Positions 19,097 to 27,372 of a stretch of DNA of 64,000 nucleotides are shown one piece after another. This DNA comes from CBDAPI01 sp964565865 (GTDB lineage Bacteria > Acidobacteriota > UBA6911 > RPQK01 > CBDAPI01): positions 1 through 64,000 of the forward strand of contig CAZMGM010000011.1 of NCBI GenBank assembly GCA_964565865.1, read 5' to 3'. The position numbers and the translations under genes are program-made. The first letter of the stretch is position 1, and each line of letters begins with the position of its first letter. The notes beneath the pieces are model-generated. The model saw only the letters and a program-made list of their open reading frames with translations, made no database searches and had not been told where the DNA came from.

Positions 19097-20944
19097 ATGA
19101 GCTCCTTCCCAAAATCCTCGCCCCCTCAACTTCCTGGCAGGCCCGGTCCCCATTTTCGACCGAGAGCCCCTTTGACCGTCTTTCACACCCCCGGAGGGAC
19201 CTGGCGTTCGAGATTGGCACTCGTAGGGCTCGTCTTTGTGATCCATCTACCTTTTCTCAACCAGGCCTACCACATCGATGATCGAATCTATCTGGAGGTG
19301 GCCCGGAACATCTACGAGAAGCCCCTATACCCGTATGATTTCGACGCACTCTACGAAGGCTTTGTGGCACCCGATGCGGCTAGCCACAGTCACCTCCCTT
19401 TCACGTCGTACTACCTGGCCGTCGTCCAACTGGCGGGGGGACTGGAACGCGAATGGGTTGCCCATCTGGCTTTCCTGATATTCCCCCTTTTATCTGCCCT
19501 GGCTTTTTACGAACTGGCAAGGATGCTGGTGAGCTTTCCCTTTGCGGCGGCCGCCTTGCTCGTTTCCTCCACTTCATTTCTAACTCTGAGCAACACTCTG
19601 ATGCCGGACGTTCCCCTGCTAGCATTCTGGATCCTGGCTCTTGCCTCCTGGCATCACTTCCTGGCTCACCCCTCTTGCAAGTGGTCCTGGCGCCTCTGCC
19701 TAGCGGCAGTTCTCGTGGCCAGCTTCATGTCTCTTCTGACATTTGCCCTTCTGCTATTACTGGCTACTGACTGGCTGCTGCAGAGGAGAGCTCGGCTGTG
19801 GACAGATGAACGGCTCCTGAGAGTCGGAGTGGTACTTCTCGCCCCTTTCCTGCTTTGGACGCTCTGGTATCTCCGGGCCTATCTGTACTACGACCGTTTT
19901 GTGCTCGTTAACACCTTCTTACACATGGAACAGCGAACTTCCTATTCCCTGACTTCCGTTGCCACGAAGCTGCTGAGTTTTGGGCTCCATCTGGGGGGGA
20001 CTTTCGTATTCCCCCTGGCGGCATGGATTGCATTCACGGGCCGGACTTCCAGAAAGATCTACATTGCCGTTTTCTTCCTGGCCTTCATTCCGGCCTACCT
20101 GTGGCATCCGGATTGGCCGTGGATCCAGGCTTTTCTGTTCGCAATGTTTTCGACCACTGGCTTTCTGGCCCTGCTCAAAATTGCCCAGGTAACAGGTAGG
20201 CTCTTCCTCCATTTCCTGTCTCCGGGAAAGGCTTCCCGGGAAATCTTCTGGAACGGTCCCACCCGTGACCAGAACCGGGACAGGCTAGCGATGCTAGGGG
20301 TTCTATTCCTGTGGTTCTGGGGGATTCTACTGGCCTGCAGTCTAGTCTTTTACAGCGGATCAGCCCGTTACTCGGTACTGGCCCTGCCGCCCTTTCTATT
20401 GTTGTTTCAATGCGCAATTGAAACAGGGAATGCCTGGATCAGAGCCCGGTCCCACCTTCTTGTGAGCCTAGCTTTGACTCTCTTCTACTCGCTGCTGGTA
20501 GCTGCCGCTGATCATCGGTTCGCTGAATCTTATCGAGAGGAATCCGCTCGTCTTGTCCGGGAATTCGAGAGACCGGACAGGCGGATTTGGTACGCGGGAG
20601 AATGGGGCTTCCGCTTCTACATGGATCAACTGGGAGCCCGACCGCTCACCCAGGCCGGGACGGAACCAGAGGTTGGTGACATCATCATCAAACCCTACAT
20701 TGCCCTGCCCTGGATTACCCTTTTCGACAGTGAAGAGTTCGTTGTCCTTGTCGAGCAACGACAGGTGCAGGCCGGCTCACCTCTGCGAATCCTCGACTTT
20801 CATTCCTCCGCCGGCTTTTACAGCACAGCCTGGGGGATTCTCCCCATCAGTATCACACAGCAGAAACGCTGGGAGTGGTTCAACGTCTTCCAGGTTAAGA
20901 AGAAATTCGATGGTCCTATTCCCGTAATCAAACGACCCTGGTAG
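19097..20944 (+). CDS. GT39/ArnT-like membrane glycosyltransferase
   Basis: This 615-residue protein has an N-terminal cytoplasmic tail, then about 11-12 hydrophobic helices and a soluble C-terminal domain of around 130 residues. The first outer loop carries NQAYHIDDRIYLEVARNI, which holds the acidic pair expected in GT-C glycosyltransferases of the PMT/ArnT group. HSHLPFTSYYLAVVQLAGG and SNTLMPDVPLLAFWILAL follow as in acidobacterial family 39 proteins. Such enzymes transfer sugars from polyprenyl-phosphate donors to lipid or protein acceptors on the outer side of the inner membrane. The acceptor cannot be predicted. A weak GAGGTGAG lies about 13 bases before the ATG. It is divergent from the radical SAM gene. 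Confidence 0.78.
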   Translation: MSSFPKSSPPQLPGRPGPHFRPRAPLTVFHTPGGTWRSRLALVGLVFVIHLPFLNQAYHIDDRIYLEVARNIYEKPLYPYDFDALYEGFVAPDAASHSHLPFTSYYLAVVQLAGGLEREWVAHLAFLIFPLLSALAFYELARMLVSFPFAAAALLVSSTSFLTLSNTLMPDVPLLAFWILALASWHHFLAHPSCKWSWRLCLAAVLVASFMSLLTFALLLLLATDWLLQRRARLWTDERLLRVGVVLLAPFLLWTLWYLRAYLYYDRFVLVNTFLHMEQRTSYSLTSVATKLLSFGLHLGGTFVFPLAAWIAFTGRTSRKIYIAVFFLAFIPAYLWHPDWPWIQAFLFAMFSTTGFLALLKIAQVTGRLFLHFLSPGKASREIFWNGPTRDQNRDRLAMLGVLFLWFWGILLACSLVFYSGSARYSVLALPPFLLLFQCAIETGNAWIRARSHLLVSLALTLFYSLLVAAADHRFAESYREESARLVREFERPDRRIWYAGEWGFRFYMDQLGARPLTQAGTEPEVGDIIIKPYIALPWITLFDSEEFVVLVEQRQVQAGSPLRILDFHSSAGFYSTAWGILPISITQQKRWEWFNVFQVKKKFDGPIPVIKRPW

Positions 20945-21004
20945 TACATTTGGAACTGGCAGGCAAGGCCGATCTTCCTGTGCGCGAATAAAGCCTGGTA
21001 GTCC

Positions 21005-21352
21005 ATGGCAAAAAGTCACCCGCCAGGGAACTGCGCTCTCTGGAAAGGCACTGAGGATGAAACTAATACTGGTTCATCGGAGACAACGAGCAACACAGCC
21101 AGCGAGGGCTGCTCGAGGAAGCTCAGGAAGCCTCCGACACACAGGCTTATCGAGGCCTGGGAGGCCTATGTCTCTGCTCTTTCGGAAACCCTGCCAGCAG
21201 ACTCACGGGAAGCTCTTAGGGCTGACGCGATCGGTCGGGTGACGAAGGTGGCCGAAGCAGCTGGAGGGTTCTTCGGGCTGGGGCGCAAAACACCGTCCTC
21301 GGAGCAGAAAGTACTCGATCGGCTGCAGAAGTTTTTTTCCCGGGCCGGCTAG
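21005..21352 (+). pseudogene. C-terminal fragment of a TerB-like tellurite-resistance-domain protein
   Basis: Only the last 70 residues look like a real protein. They read LIEAWEAYVSALSETLPADSREAL, then RVTKVAEAAGGFFGLG and SSEQKVLDRLQKFF. This matches the C-terminal half of a widespread protein of about 180-200 residues with a TerB-like helical domain, where WxxYVxAL, AEAAGGFLGLG and a final ExxVLxxL are conserved. The N-terminal 45 residues here are rich in Ser, Thr and Cys and do not resemble the family. That suggests the 5' two-thirds was lost or frameshifted. It overlaps the leuD stop by four bases in convergent orientation. It could still be expressed as a short protein, but I judge it a remnant. 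Confidence 0.5.
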
Positions 21353-21948
21353 CAGAGAAAGTCAGGACGTCTCGATTCGTAGTCCTGAATCTCGCTTTCC
21401 ACCTCCAGGGTCAATCCGACGTCATCGATTCCCTTGAGCAGGCACTGCTTCCGAAACGGATCGATTGCAAAATCAAGGGGTGCCCCGGAATCTCCGCTAA
21501 TGGTCTGCGACTCGAGATCGACATCCAACTGGTAGCCCAGAGTGGCCAGGGCTGTATCCCGCAGCTGACCGACGGTGTCCTCACTCAAGACGATTGGAAG
21601 AATCCCGTTCTTGAAGCAATTGTTGAAAAAGATGTCGGCAAAAGACGGGGCTATCAGAACACAAAATCCAAAGTCCTGCAGGGCCCAGGCCGCATGTTCT
21701 CGTGAAGATCCGCAGCCAAAATTGGCTCCCGTGAGCAAAATCGTGGCTCCTTCGAACCGTGCCGAATTCAACTCGAACGCGGAGTCAAGCGTTCCATCTT
21801 CCCGAAAACGCCAGTCGTAGAACAAGAATTCTCCAAATCCCGTTCGGTCAATCCGCTTCAGAAACTGCTTGGGGATGATCTGATCGGTGTCGACATTGAC
21901 TCGATCCAGCACCGCCGCCAGACCACTATGCGTCGTGAAGGGCTCCAT
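21349..21948 (-). CDS. leuD: 3-isopropylmalate dehydratase small subunit
   Basis: LeuD is the swivel-domain subunit of isopropylmalate isomerase, the second step of leucine biosynthesis. The 199-residue length and sequence are standard for the bacterial LeuD1 type. Diagnostic parts are VDTDQIIPKQFLKRIDRTGFGEFLFYDWR, split over residues 19-48, and TGANFGCGSSREHAAWAL, the conserved substrate-binding loop. FADIFFNNCFKNGILPIVL is also typical. The gene is the last of leuA-leuC-leuD, starting 37 bases after the leuC stop. It converges on the TerB-like fragment with a four-base overlap. Confidence 0.96.
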   Translation of the reverse strand: MEPFTTHSGLAAVLDRVNVDTDQIIPKQFLKRIDRTGFGEFLFYDWRFREDGTLDSAFELNSARFEGATILLTGANFGCGSSREHAAWALQDFGFCVLIAPSFADIFFNNCFKNGILPIVLSEDTVGQLRDTALATLGYQLDVDLESQTISGDSGAPLDFAIDPFRKQCLLKGIDDVGLTLEVESEIQDYESRRPDFLC

Positions 21949-21985
21949 TATTAGAGTTCCCCGGTCGACGGTCGTTTATCCATAG

Positions 21986-23389
21986 TCAGGAGTCCCACTG
22001 TCGTACATCTACAAAATGACCGGCGATGGCTGCCGCTGCCGCAGTACTTGGACTGACCAGATGAGTCCGTCCGCCGCGACCCTGTCGCCCTTCGAAGTTT
22101 CGGTTGGAGGTAGAGGCACATCGCTGCCGAGGCTCGAGAATATCCGGATTCATTCCCAGACACATACTGCAACCGGACTCCCGCCATTCAAAGCCTGCGT
22201 CCTTAAAGATCTTGTCCAGTTCCTCCTCTTCCGCCTCCCTCTTTACCAGCTGCGAACCTGGAACCACCATTGCTCGCACGCCAGGCGCCACTTGTTTGCC
22301 GCTCACGATCGAAGCGACCAGGCGCAAATCCTCAAGGCGCGAGTTTGTGCAGGAACCGATGAATACGCGGTCCACCGACACGTCCTCGATCGGGGTCCCG
22401 GGTTGCAGACCCATGTACTCGAGGGCTCTCTGGCAGGCTTTCCGCGAGTTCGCATCCGCCATGTCCTTCGGATCCGGCACCACACCCGTAACGTCTGTCA
22501 CCATGCTTGGACTGGTTCCCCAGCTGACCTGCGGGGGAATATTCGTGACATCTAGTTCGATCTCCTGGTCGAAGCGGGCTCCATCGTCGGTGGGTAGGCT
22601 CTCCCAGTAAGTACGCGCCTTTGTAAAAGTCTCACCACTGGGCGCGAACTCTCTTCCTCGCAAGTATTTGGCAGTTGTCTTGTCAGGCGCGATCATTCCA
22701 GCTCGCGCACCAGCTTCGATTGACATGTTACAGACCGTCATTCGCTCTTCCATGCTCATTTCTCGAATGGTTTCACCCGTATATTCGATGACATGCCCGG
22801 TTGCCCCGGCGGTTCCAATCCTCCGAATCACGAAAAGAATTATATCTTTGGCAGTAACACCTGTCGGGCGGCGCCCGCTGATTCGGATTTTCATCGCTTT
22901 CGGCTTGAACTGGAGCAGACATTGAGTCGCCAGAACGTGTTCGACTTCACTGGTGCCGATACCAAAGGCAAGGGAACCGAAAGCCCCGTGGGTTGCGGTG
23001 TGGCTGTCTCCGCAAACAATGGTCAGTCCGGGCTGAGTCAGGCCCAGTTCGGGTCCGATGATGTGGACGATACCCTGTCGCGGACTGTCCAGGCCGTATA
23101 GAGGAATCCCGAACTCCTTGCAGTTGTGGACTAGAGCGTCGATTTGAGCCTTGGAGAGATGATCTTCGATGGGACGGCTTCGCGACCAGGTGGGTACATT
23201 GTGATCCATGGTTGCGAAGGTTAGATCCGGTCGCCGCACGGCCCGCCCAGCAAGTCGTAATCCATCAAAGGCCTGAGGAGAAGTGACCTCGTGTACGAGA
23301 TGGCAATCTATGTAGAGGAGAGCGGGGCGGCCGGGCTGCTGATCAACGACGTGGTCGTCCCAGATCTTATCGAGAAGGGTCCTAGCCAT
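21986..23389 (-). CDS. leuC: 3-isopropylmalate dehydratase large subunit
   Basis: LeuC carries the [4Fe-4S] cluster of isopropylmalate isomerase. The 467-residue length is typical. Cluster cysteines are seen in VFIGSCTNSRLEDL and in the CxxC of SGCSMCLGMNPD. Other conserved parts are HLVHEVTSPQAFDGL near the N-terminus, TIVCGDSHTATHGAFG and EAGARAGMIAPD. Its start codon shares one base with the leuA stop (TGATG), which indicates translational coupling. The frame, motifs and context leave little doubt; an aconitase-family homologue for another pathway is unlikely beside leuA and leuD. Confidence 0.97.
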   Translation of the reverse strand: MARTLLDKIWDDHVVDQQPGRPALLYIDCHLVHEVTSPQAFDGLRLAGRAVRRPDLTFATMDHNVPTWSRSRPIEDHLSKAQIDALVHNCKEFGIPLYGLDSPRQGIVHIIGPELGLTQPGLTIVCGDSHTATHGAFGSLAFGIGTSEVEHVLATQCLLQFKPKAMKIRISGRRPTGVTAKDIILFVIRRIGTAGATGHVIEYTGETIREMSMEERMTVCNMSIEAGARAGMIAPDKTTAKYLRGREFAPSGETFTKARTYWESLPTDDGARFDQEIELDVTNIPPQVSWGTSPSMVTDVTGVVPDPKDMADANSRKACQRALEYMGLQPGTPIEDVSVDRVFIGSCTNSRLEDLRLVASIVSGKQVAPGVRAMVVPGSQLVKREAEEEELDKIFKDAGFEWRESGCSMCLGMNPDILEPRQRCASTSNRNFEGRQGRGGRTHLVSPSTAAAAAIAGHFVDVRQWDS

Positions 23390-24597
23390 CAGACTCGTAT
23401 CCGCGCAGCTCTGGCCTTGAGCTTCTGGTCCAACTCCCAGGAGATTTCGAACCCGTTTTCCACAATGGCCGCAAGTTCGGTGTCACTGACTTCCTTCCTG
23501 GTGTCCGCCAGCCGGGTGAAACATTGATAAGCCTTTTCCAAATCTTCACGTGAGAGGTCGTAGCCCAGTTCCTTGAGCTTGACGCTCAGGGCGTGGCGGC
23601 CACTGTGCTTGCCCATGACCAGCTTGCTGCCTGCCACTCCGACCGATTGCGGAGTCATGATCTCGTAGGTGAGGGTGTTCTTGAGGACACCGTCCTGGTG
23701 AATCCCGGCCTCATGAGCAAAGGCGTTCTTGCCCACGATTGCCTTGTGAGACTGCACCGGGCTCCTTGTCACTTCACAGAGCAAACGGCTAGAAGGATAA
23801 ATCTCCGTGGCGACAACTCCGGTGTAGTAAGGCAGTCGATCCTGCCTCGTGGCAAGGGTCATCACGACCTCTTCCAGAGCCGCATTTCCTGCTCTTTCAC
23901 CGATACCGTTGAGAGTACACTCGATCTGACGACACCCTCCTGACACGCCGGAAATCGAGTTCGCAACTGCCAGGCCCAGATCGTTGTGACAGTGAGTGCT
24001 GAAGATAGCTTTGTCGCTGTTCGGGATCTTCGCGATCAGGCGACGAATCAGACCCCCGTACTCCTCCAGGACGGAGTAGCCGACGGTGTCCGGGACATTG
24101 ATGACACTGGCACCCTGTTCAATGGCTGCTTCAAAAATCTCGACGAGAAATTCGAAATCGCTGCGGGTTGCATCCTCAGCTGAAAATTCGACTTCATCGC
24201 ACAGATCTCGCGAAATCTTGACGGCCTTAACCGCTTGCTGTAGCACCTCCGAGCGGGTCTTGCGGAGCTTGTGTTTGAGATGGATGTCCGAGGTGGCGAT
24301 AAAGGTGTGAATCCTCTTCTTGTTTGCGCCCTTGATCGCATCCCAGGCCCGTTCGATGTCGAGTCTTCTGGCTCTGGCCAGGGCCGCAATCGTGGGCTTG
24401 CGAACAGCCGAGCAAATCGCCTGGACAGCTTGGAAATCACCCTCTGAAGAAATGGGAAATCCCGCCTCTAAGATGTCTACATTCAGTCGCTCCAGCTGAC
24501 GGGCCATCTGCAGCTTTTTCTCCAGGGTCATAGAGCATCCCGGGGATTGCTCACCATCCCGCAGCGTCGTATCAAATACCAGGACCTTTTCTGGCAT
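23389..24597 (-). CDS. leuA: 2-isopropylmalate synthase lacking the regulatory domain
   Basis: LeuA condenses 2-ketoisovalerate with acetyl-CoA, the first committed step of leucine synthesis. The catalytic barrel is complete: VFDTTLRDGEQSPG at the start, FSTHCHNDLGLAVANS (metal His pair), and IECTLNGIGERAGNAALEE. Subdomain sequences GVVATEIYPSS and GKHSGRHALSVKLKELGY follow. The protein then ends at KARAARIRV. The usual bacterial enzyme has about 120 more residues forming the leucine-sensing dimer domain, absent here. The stop is fused to the leuC start, so the loss is not a sequencing end effect. I prefer the ATG at 24597; the frame is open to 24693, adding 32 poorly conserved residues. Homocitrate synthase is a less likely alternative. 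Confidence 0.85.
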   Translation of the reverse strand: MPEKVLVFDTTLRDGEQSPGCSMTLEKKLQMARQLERLNVDILEAGFPISSEGDFQAVQAICSAVRKPTIAALARARRLDIERAWDAIKGANKKRIHTFIATSDIHLKHKLRKTRSEVLQQAVKAVKISRDLCDEVEFSAEDATRSDFEFLVEIFEAAIEQGASVINVPDTVGYSVLEEYGGLIRRLIAKIPNSDKAIFSTHCHNDLGLAVANSISGVSGGCRQIECTLNGIGERAGNAALEEVVMTLATRQDRLPYYTGVVATEIYPSSRLLCEVTRSPVQSHKAIVGKNAFAHEAGIHQDGVLKNTLTYEIMTPQSVGVAGSKLVMGKHSGRHALSVKLKELGYDLSREDLEKAYQCFTRLADTRKEVSDTELAAIVENGFEISWELDQKLKARAARIRV

Positions 24598-24957
24598 CTC
24601 GGCTACCCTATTTCCAAATCTGACATCCAAGGATGAGGCCACCGGCCCCTCTCGACACTGGCAGTTGCCGATCCTCTCCCATTGCTTTCTCACCAGACAT
24701 ACACTGTCCTGAAAAGCTCGTAGCCTGTGGGCTTCTCCTCCCTATTCAGAACAAGGACGCTAGCAAAATCAGTGATTTGGGTCAACGTTATGCAGGAGTT
24801 CTGTCTTCTTGCCCTGCGTTGCTCACGCTGCTCCAGGATCTAGGTTATACGTTCCATGTGACCGGCTTCTTTTCCCCGTTCCGGGTTAGAAACGTCAGGC
24901 TGTCAGACGGTCAGCCCTCAAGCAGAAATTCAAGGATAATCCTCTAACACTGAGGCA

Positions 24958-26208
24958 TTAGAGCTCCTTCATCCTCTTTCCAAATACCAGGAAACCGGTC
25001 GCGACACAGGCCAGTACTACAGACAGGAGGAGGATCGAGACCGGCGCCGAAAAGGAATCAGCCATAGCCCCAGCGGTTAGATCTCCGGCTGGCATTCCCC
25101 CCCGAAAGGCCAGAAAGAACAGACTCATCACCCTTCCGCGCATCTCGTCAGTCGTCGCCAGCTGGACCAAGGAGGTGATGGAAGCGAAAAGTCCGATCAG
25201 ACAGGTGCCGGCCGCGAACAGGAATACGCTGGCCACGATCCAGTGCGTGGACAGGGCAAAAGCTCCCGTCAGAACGGCCAGAGCTAACTGTGACCAGAGG
25301 GTGAGGAGACCTCGGCGGGACAATCCAGAAAAGCCGGCATACAGGAGTGCTCCCACTACAGCTCCAGCCCCGGCTATAGACATCATCCAGGAATAGGTGA
25401 CCTCTCCCATCTCGTAGACCCCTTTGACGAAGGCTGGGAGCAGAGTGAGCAGCGGCACGCCGCAGAATGTGCTCACAAAACCCAGTAACATGAGCTGCCG
25501 GAGTGCACGCTTTCCAAGCACGAACTGAATCCCTTCCTTGATCTGGCTGGCCATGGTCGCTTTCGTCTTTTGAGGCTTGAAGGTACTCTTGATCAGGAGC
25601 AAAGAGACGATGACTGCCAGGAACGACAGTCCATTCAGAGCGAAGCAATAAACAGCACCGAAGGCTGCCATCACAACCGCTGCGAGCATGGGTCCGGCCA
25701 CCCGCGCCAGGTTGAACTGGATGGAATTCATCGCGATCGCGTTCGGCACATCGTGGCGTCGGACGAGTCCCGGGATCAGTGCCTGGGAAGCAGGACCACC
25801 AAAAGCCTGACCTAGTCCGGTCACAAACACAAGAACCAGGAAATGCCAGATCTCAATCCGGTCAAAGAAGATCAGACCCGTCAGGATGAGCGCTGTCGTC
25901 ATCTGGACAGCCTGGGAAAAAAGCAGGAGTTTTCGGCGGTCCAGTCGATCGGCAAACGCTCCGCCGACGACTGAGAACAACACCAGCGGCAACTGGCCTA
26001 GGAAACTGGTCAGGCCAAGATAAAAGGACAGCCCTGTCAATTGAAGGATCAGCCAGGACAGGGCGACCTGCTGCATCAGAGTGCCGGTAGTCGAGGTAAA
26101 GGAACCCAGCCACATGATCCTGAAGTCCCGATATCGGAAGGCACTGAAGGCTCGAGGCAGGAAGCTACTGGCAGGGGGCGTTTCTGATTGTGAAGACGAG
26201 GGGGCCAT
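24958..26208 (-). CDS. MFS transporter (EntS-like MFS_3 type)
   Basis: This is a 416-residue major facilitator with 12 predicted helices. It resembles the EntS/MFS_3 group of exporters. Motif A-like GGAFADRLDRRKLLLFSQ follows helix 2. FRYRDFRIMWLGSFTSTTGTLMQQVALSWLILQLT at the N-terminus (residues 23-57) and FVTGLGQAFGGPASQALIPGLV are typical of this group. Members export siderophores, drugs or peptides, but most are annotated only by family. The 264 bases upstream of leuA and the region upstream of this gene give no hint of substrate. A PqqD-like ORF begins 74 bases beyond its start region on the same strand. Confidence 0.9.
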   Translation of the reverse strand: MAPSSSQSETPPASSFLPRAFSAFRYRDFRIMWLGSFTSTTGTLMQQVALSWLILQLTGLSFYLGLTSFLGQLPLVLFSVVGGAFADRLDRRKLLLFSQAVQMTTALILTGLIFFDRIEIWHFLVLVFVTGLGQAFGGPASQALIPGLVRRHDVPNAIAMNSIQFNLARVAGPMLAAVVMAAFGAVYCFALNGLSFLAVIVSLLLIKSTFKPQKTKATMASQIKEGIQFVLGKRALRQLMLLGFVSTFCGVPLLTLLPAFVKGVYEMGEVTYSWMMSIAGAGAVVGALLYAGFSGLSRRGLLTLWSQLALAVLTGAFALSTHWIVASVFLFAAGTCLIGLFASITSLVQLATTDEMRGRVMSLFFLAFRGGMPAGDLTAGAMADSFSAPVSILLLSVVLACVATGFLVFGKRMKEL

Positions 26209-26281
26209 GCTTGAGTCTCGTTTCCCAGATTCCAGTTATGAGAGAACCAGAGCCTCCATCGTGACTCCAGGATTCGGGACG

Positions 26282-26599
26282 TTAGAACCTGGGATCGATC
26301 AGGCGTTTCCGAATCAGGTCGTCAATAAAGAGTTGCAGGCGCTGATCGGCCGGTTCAATTCTGTCTCCGCCCTGTTGTCGAAGCTTCTGCAAGAGGGCCG
26401 AGAGCGGCTTCTTTCTGTCCAGCCCGAACCAGCGAGAGAGCATCCTCCCAGAGGCTCTCGAGTCGAACTTGGGTCGCAACAGCACGGCTCTGCCTTCAGC
26501 ATCCAGTTCACAATCCAGAAGGCGCCGAGGTTGGTATCGCCTGCAGGGCAATTCGCCCTTCCTCGGTCTACAGGAATGCCAGAAAATTGTCGATCTCAC
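26282..26599 (-). CDS. Shortened PqqD-family (RRE-like) protein
   Basis: The product of 105 residues, starting at a GTG, has the opening of a PqqD-type domain seen in stand-alone proteins: RRLLDCELDAEGRAVLLRPKF, then SRWFGLDRKKP. It ends with the C-terminal helices LQKLRQQGGDRIEPADQRLQLFIDDLIRKRLI. Between these, family members carry about 25-30 residues with LDEIGSFVW-like core strands, and that part is missing. Either an in-frame deletion removed the middle strands or this is a reduced variant. PqqD folds bind peptide leaders in RiPP pathways, but this subgroup lacks a known role. A 26-codon ORF with a good ribosome-binding site overlaps its 5' end. Confidence 0.5.
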   Translation of the reverse strand: MRSTIFWHSCRPRKGELPCRRYQPRRLLDCELDAEGRAVLLRPKFDSRASGRMLSRWFGLDRKKPLSALLQKLRQQGGDRIEPADQRLQLFIDDLIRKRLIDPRF

Positions 26600-26648
26600 T
26601 GGCCCTCAGATTGGCCCCGGCCATCTGATCGATTGTTCTATGCTTCAT
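26568..26648 (-). CDS. Putative 26-residue leader-like peptide ORF
   Basis: An ATG at 26648 follows CAGGAGCAG at about ten bases, a good ribosome-binding site. The predicted peptide is MKHRTIDQMAGANLRASEID followed by NFLAFL and a TAG stop. It overlaps the GTG start of the PqqD-like ORF in another frame. Its hydrophilic, Lys/Arg/Glu-containing body with an aromatic, hydrophobic tail is compatible with either a small peptide or a translational coupling leader. No protein family is recognised and the ORF is short enough to be chance. The ribosome-binding site is the main support. Confidence 0.35.
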   Translation of the reverse strand: MKHRTIDQMAGANLRASEIDNFLAFL

Positions 26649-26741
26649 CTCAGACTGCTCCTGATACAGTTAAAACTTTGGCTCTGGAACTTTAGATGCT
26701 GTCTAAGCCTAAGGGAAAAGTTCATCTCATCATGGTGACAG

Positions 26742-26757
26742 TTCCACGGGTCGCTAG
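26742..26757. repeat. Repeat-family end forming the 3' end of the BlaI gene
   Basis: TTCCACGGGTCGCTAG reads, on the minus strand, CTAGCGACCCGTGGAA. This is the same end motif as the elements at 42468-42530 and 49922-50187. The TAG of this motif is the stop codon of the BlaI-family gene. No clear partner copy is visible nearby. Confidence 0.45.
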
Positions 26758-27143
26758 CGGTCGTCCTTTTTCGCCGTTTCAACTATTGCCAGGATTTCGT
26801 CGTACTCGCGCTCGCTCAACTGGGCATCCGAAATATCCAGGATGGCTGAGACGATGCGACTGGCTGAGCCATCGAAAAAGGTCTCCATCACATGCTCCAG
26901 CATGGAGCTGCTGGCCTTTTCCCATGGAGTCGTTGGACTATATACATAATGATGACCTCGACGCTGGTGTTCAAGGTGCCCCTTCCGCTCCAGAACTCCA
27001 AGCAGTGTTCGAACTGTCGAATACCCCGGCGGTTCGGGTATCTGTCTCATCACCTCAGCCACACTCGCTTCGCCCAGCCGATAGACAACATCCATAATCT
27101 GGCGCTCTCTACGACTAAAGCCTTGAATGTTAGCGGGAGCCAC
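26754..27143 (-). CDS. BlaI/MecI/CopY-family transcriptional repressor
   Basis: The 129-residue protein has the Penicillinase_R winged-helix domain. It opens SRRERQIMDVVYRLGEASVAEVMRQI, and the recognition segment is PPGYSTVRTLLGVLERKGHL, followed by GHHYVYSP. BlaI-type dimers repress by binding dyad operators and are normally inactivated by a BlaR1-type membrane protease. No M56-family BlaR1 gene lies next to it, so this copy is an orphan in the window. The GTG start at 27143 has an excellent GGAGG six bases upstream. Tandem 12-bp repeats and palindromes lie immediately upstream and could be its own operators. The nearest plausible targets are the divergent segment or the PBP1B gene. Confidence 0.9.
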   Translation of the reverse strand: MAPANIQGFSRRERQIMDVVYRLGEASVAEVMRQIPEPPGYSTVRTLLGVLERKGHLEHQRRGHHYVYSPTTPWEKASSSMLEHVMETFFDGSASRIVSAILDISDAQLSEREYDEILAIVETAKKDDR

Positions 27144-27147
27144 TGTC

Positions 27148-27183
27148 GCCTCCTAGTGATTTTCCCAGTAATGCACCTAGTAA
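27148..27183. promoter_or_regulatory. Three tandem 12-bp repeats directly upstream of the BlaI-type gene
   Basis: On the plus strand the three units are GCCTCCTAGTGA, TTTTCCCAGTAA and TGCACCTAGTAA, back to back from 27148 to 27183, with shared core CCYAGTRA. The first unit overlaps the ribosome-binding site of the repressor gene. Repressor binding here would block both transcription elongation and translation start. The exact 12-bp phase is about one helical turn plus. Operator function is inference. Confidence 0.45.
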
Positions 27184-27193
27184 TACAATCCTG

Positions 27194-27209
27194 CAGGTCA
27201 CTTGACCTG
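27194..27209. promoter_or_regulatory. Perfect palindrome CAGGTCA-CT-TGACCTG
   Basis: This 16-base inverted repeat has 7-base arms around a two-base centre. It lies 50-65 bases upstream of the BlaI-type start codon, where promoter elements are expected. The perfect symmetry is suited to a dimeric repressor. BlaI operators in staphylococci have a different core, so whether this protein binds it is unknown. Confidence 0.5.
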
Positions 27210-27372
27210 ACATGCTAATAAATTAACAATATTAATTCATCACGGTCAACGAATTTTCGTACAAAACCAGGTGGGCGCTCCATTTTCGGACGCGACTCTC
27301 GGCCCTTTCTTGTATCTTAAGACACTCAGTTTCTGAGCTCGTTTCGGTCAATTTGAAGAGGTTTCCTAGGAA

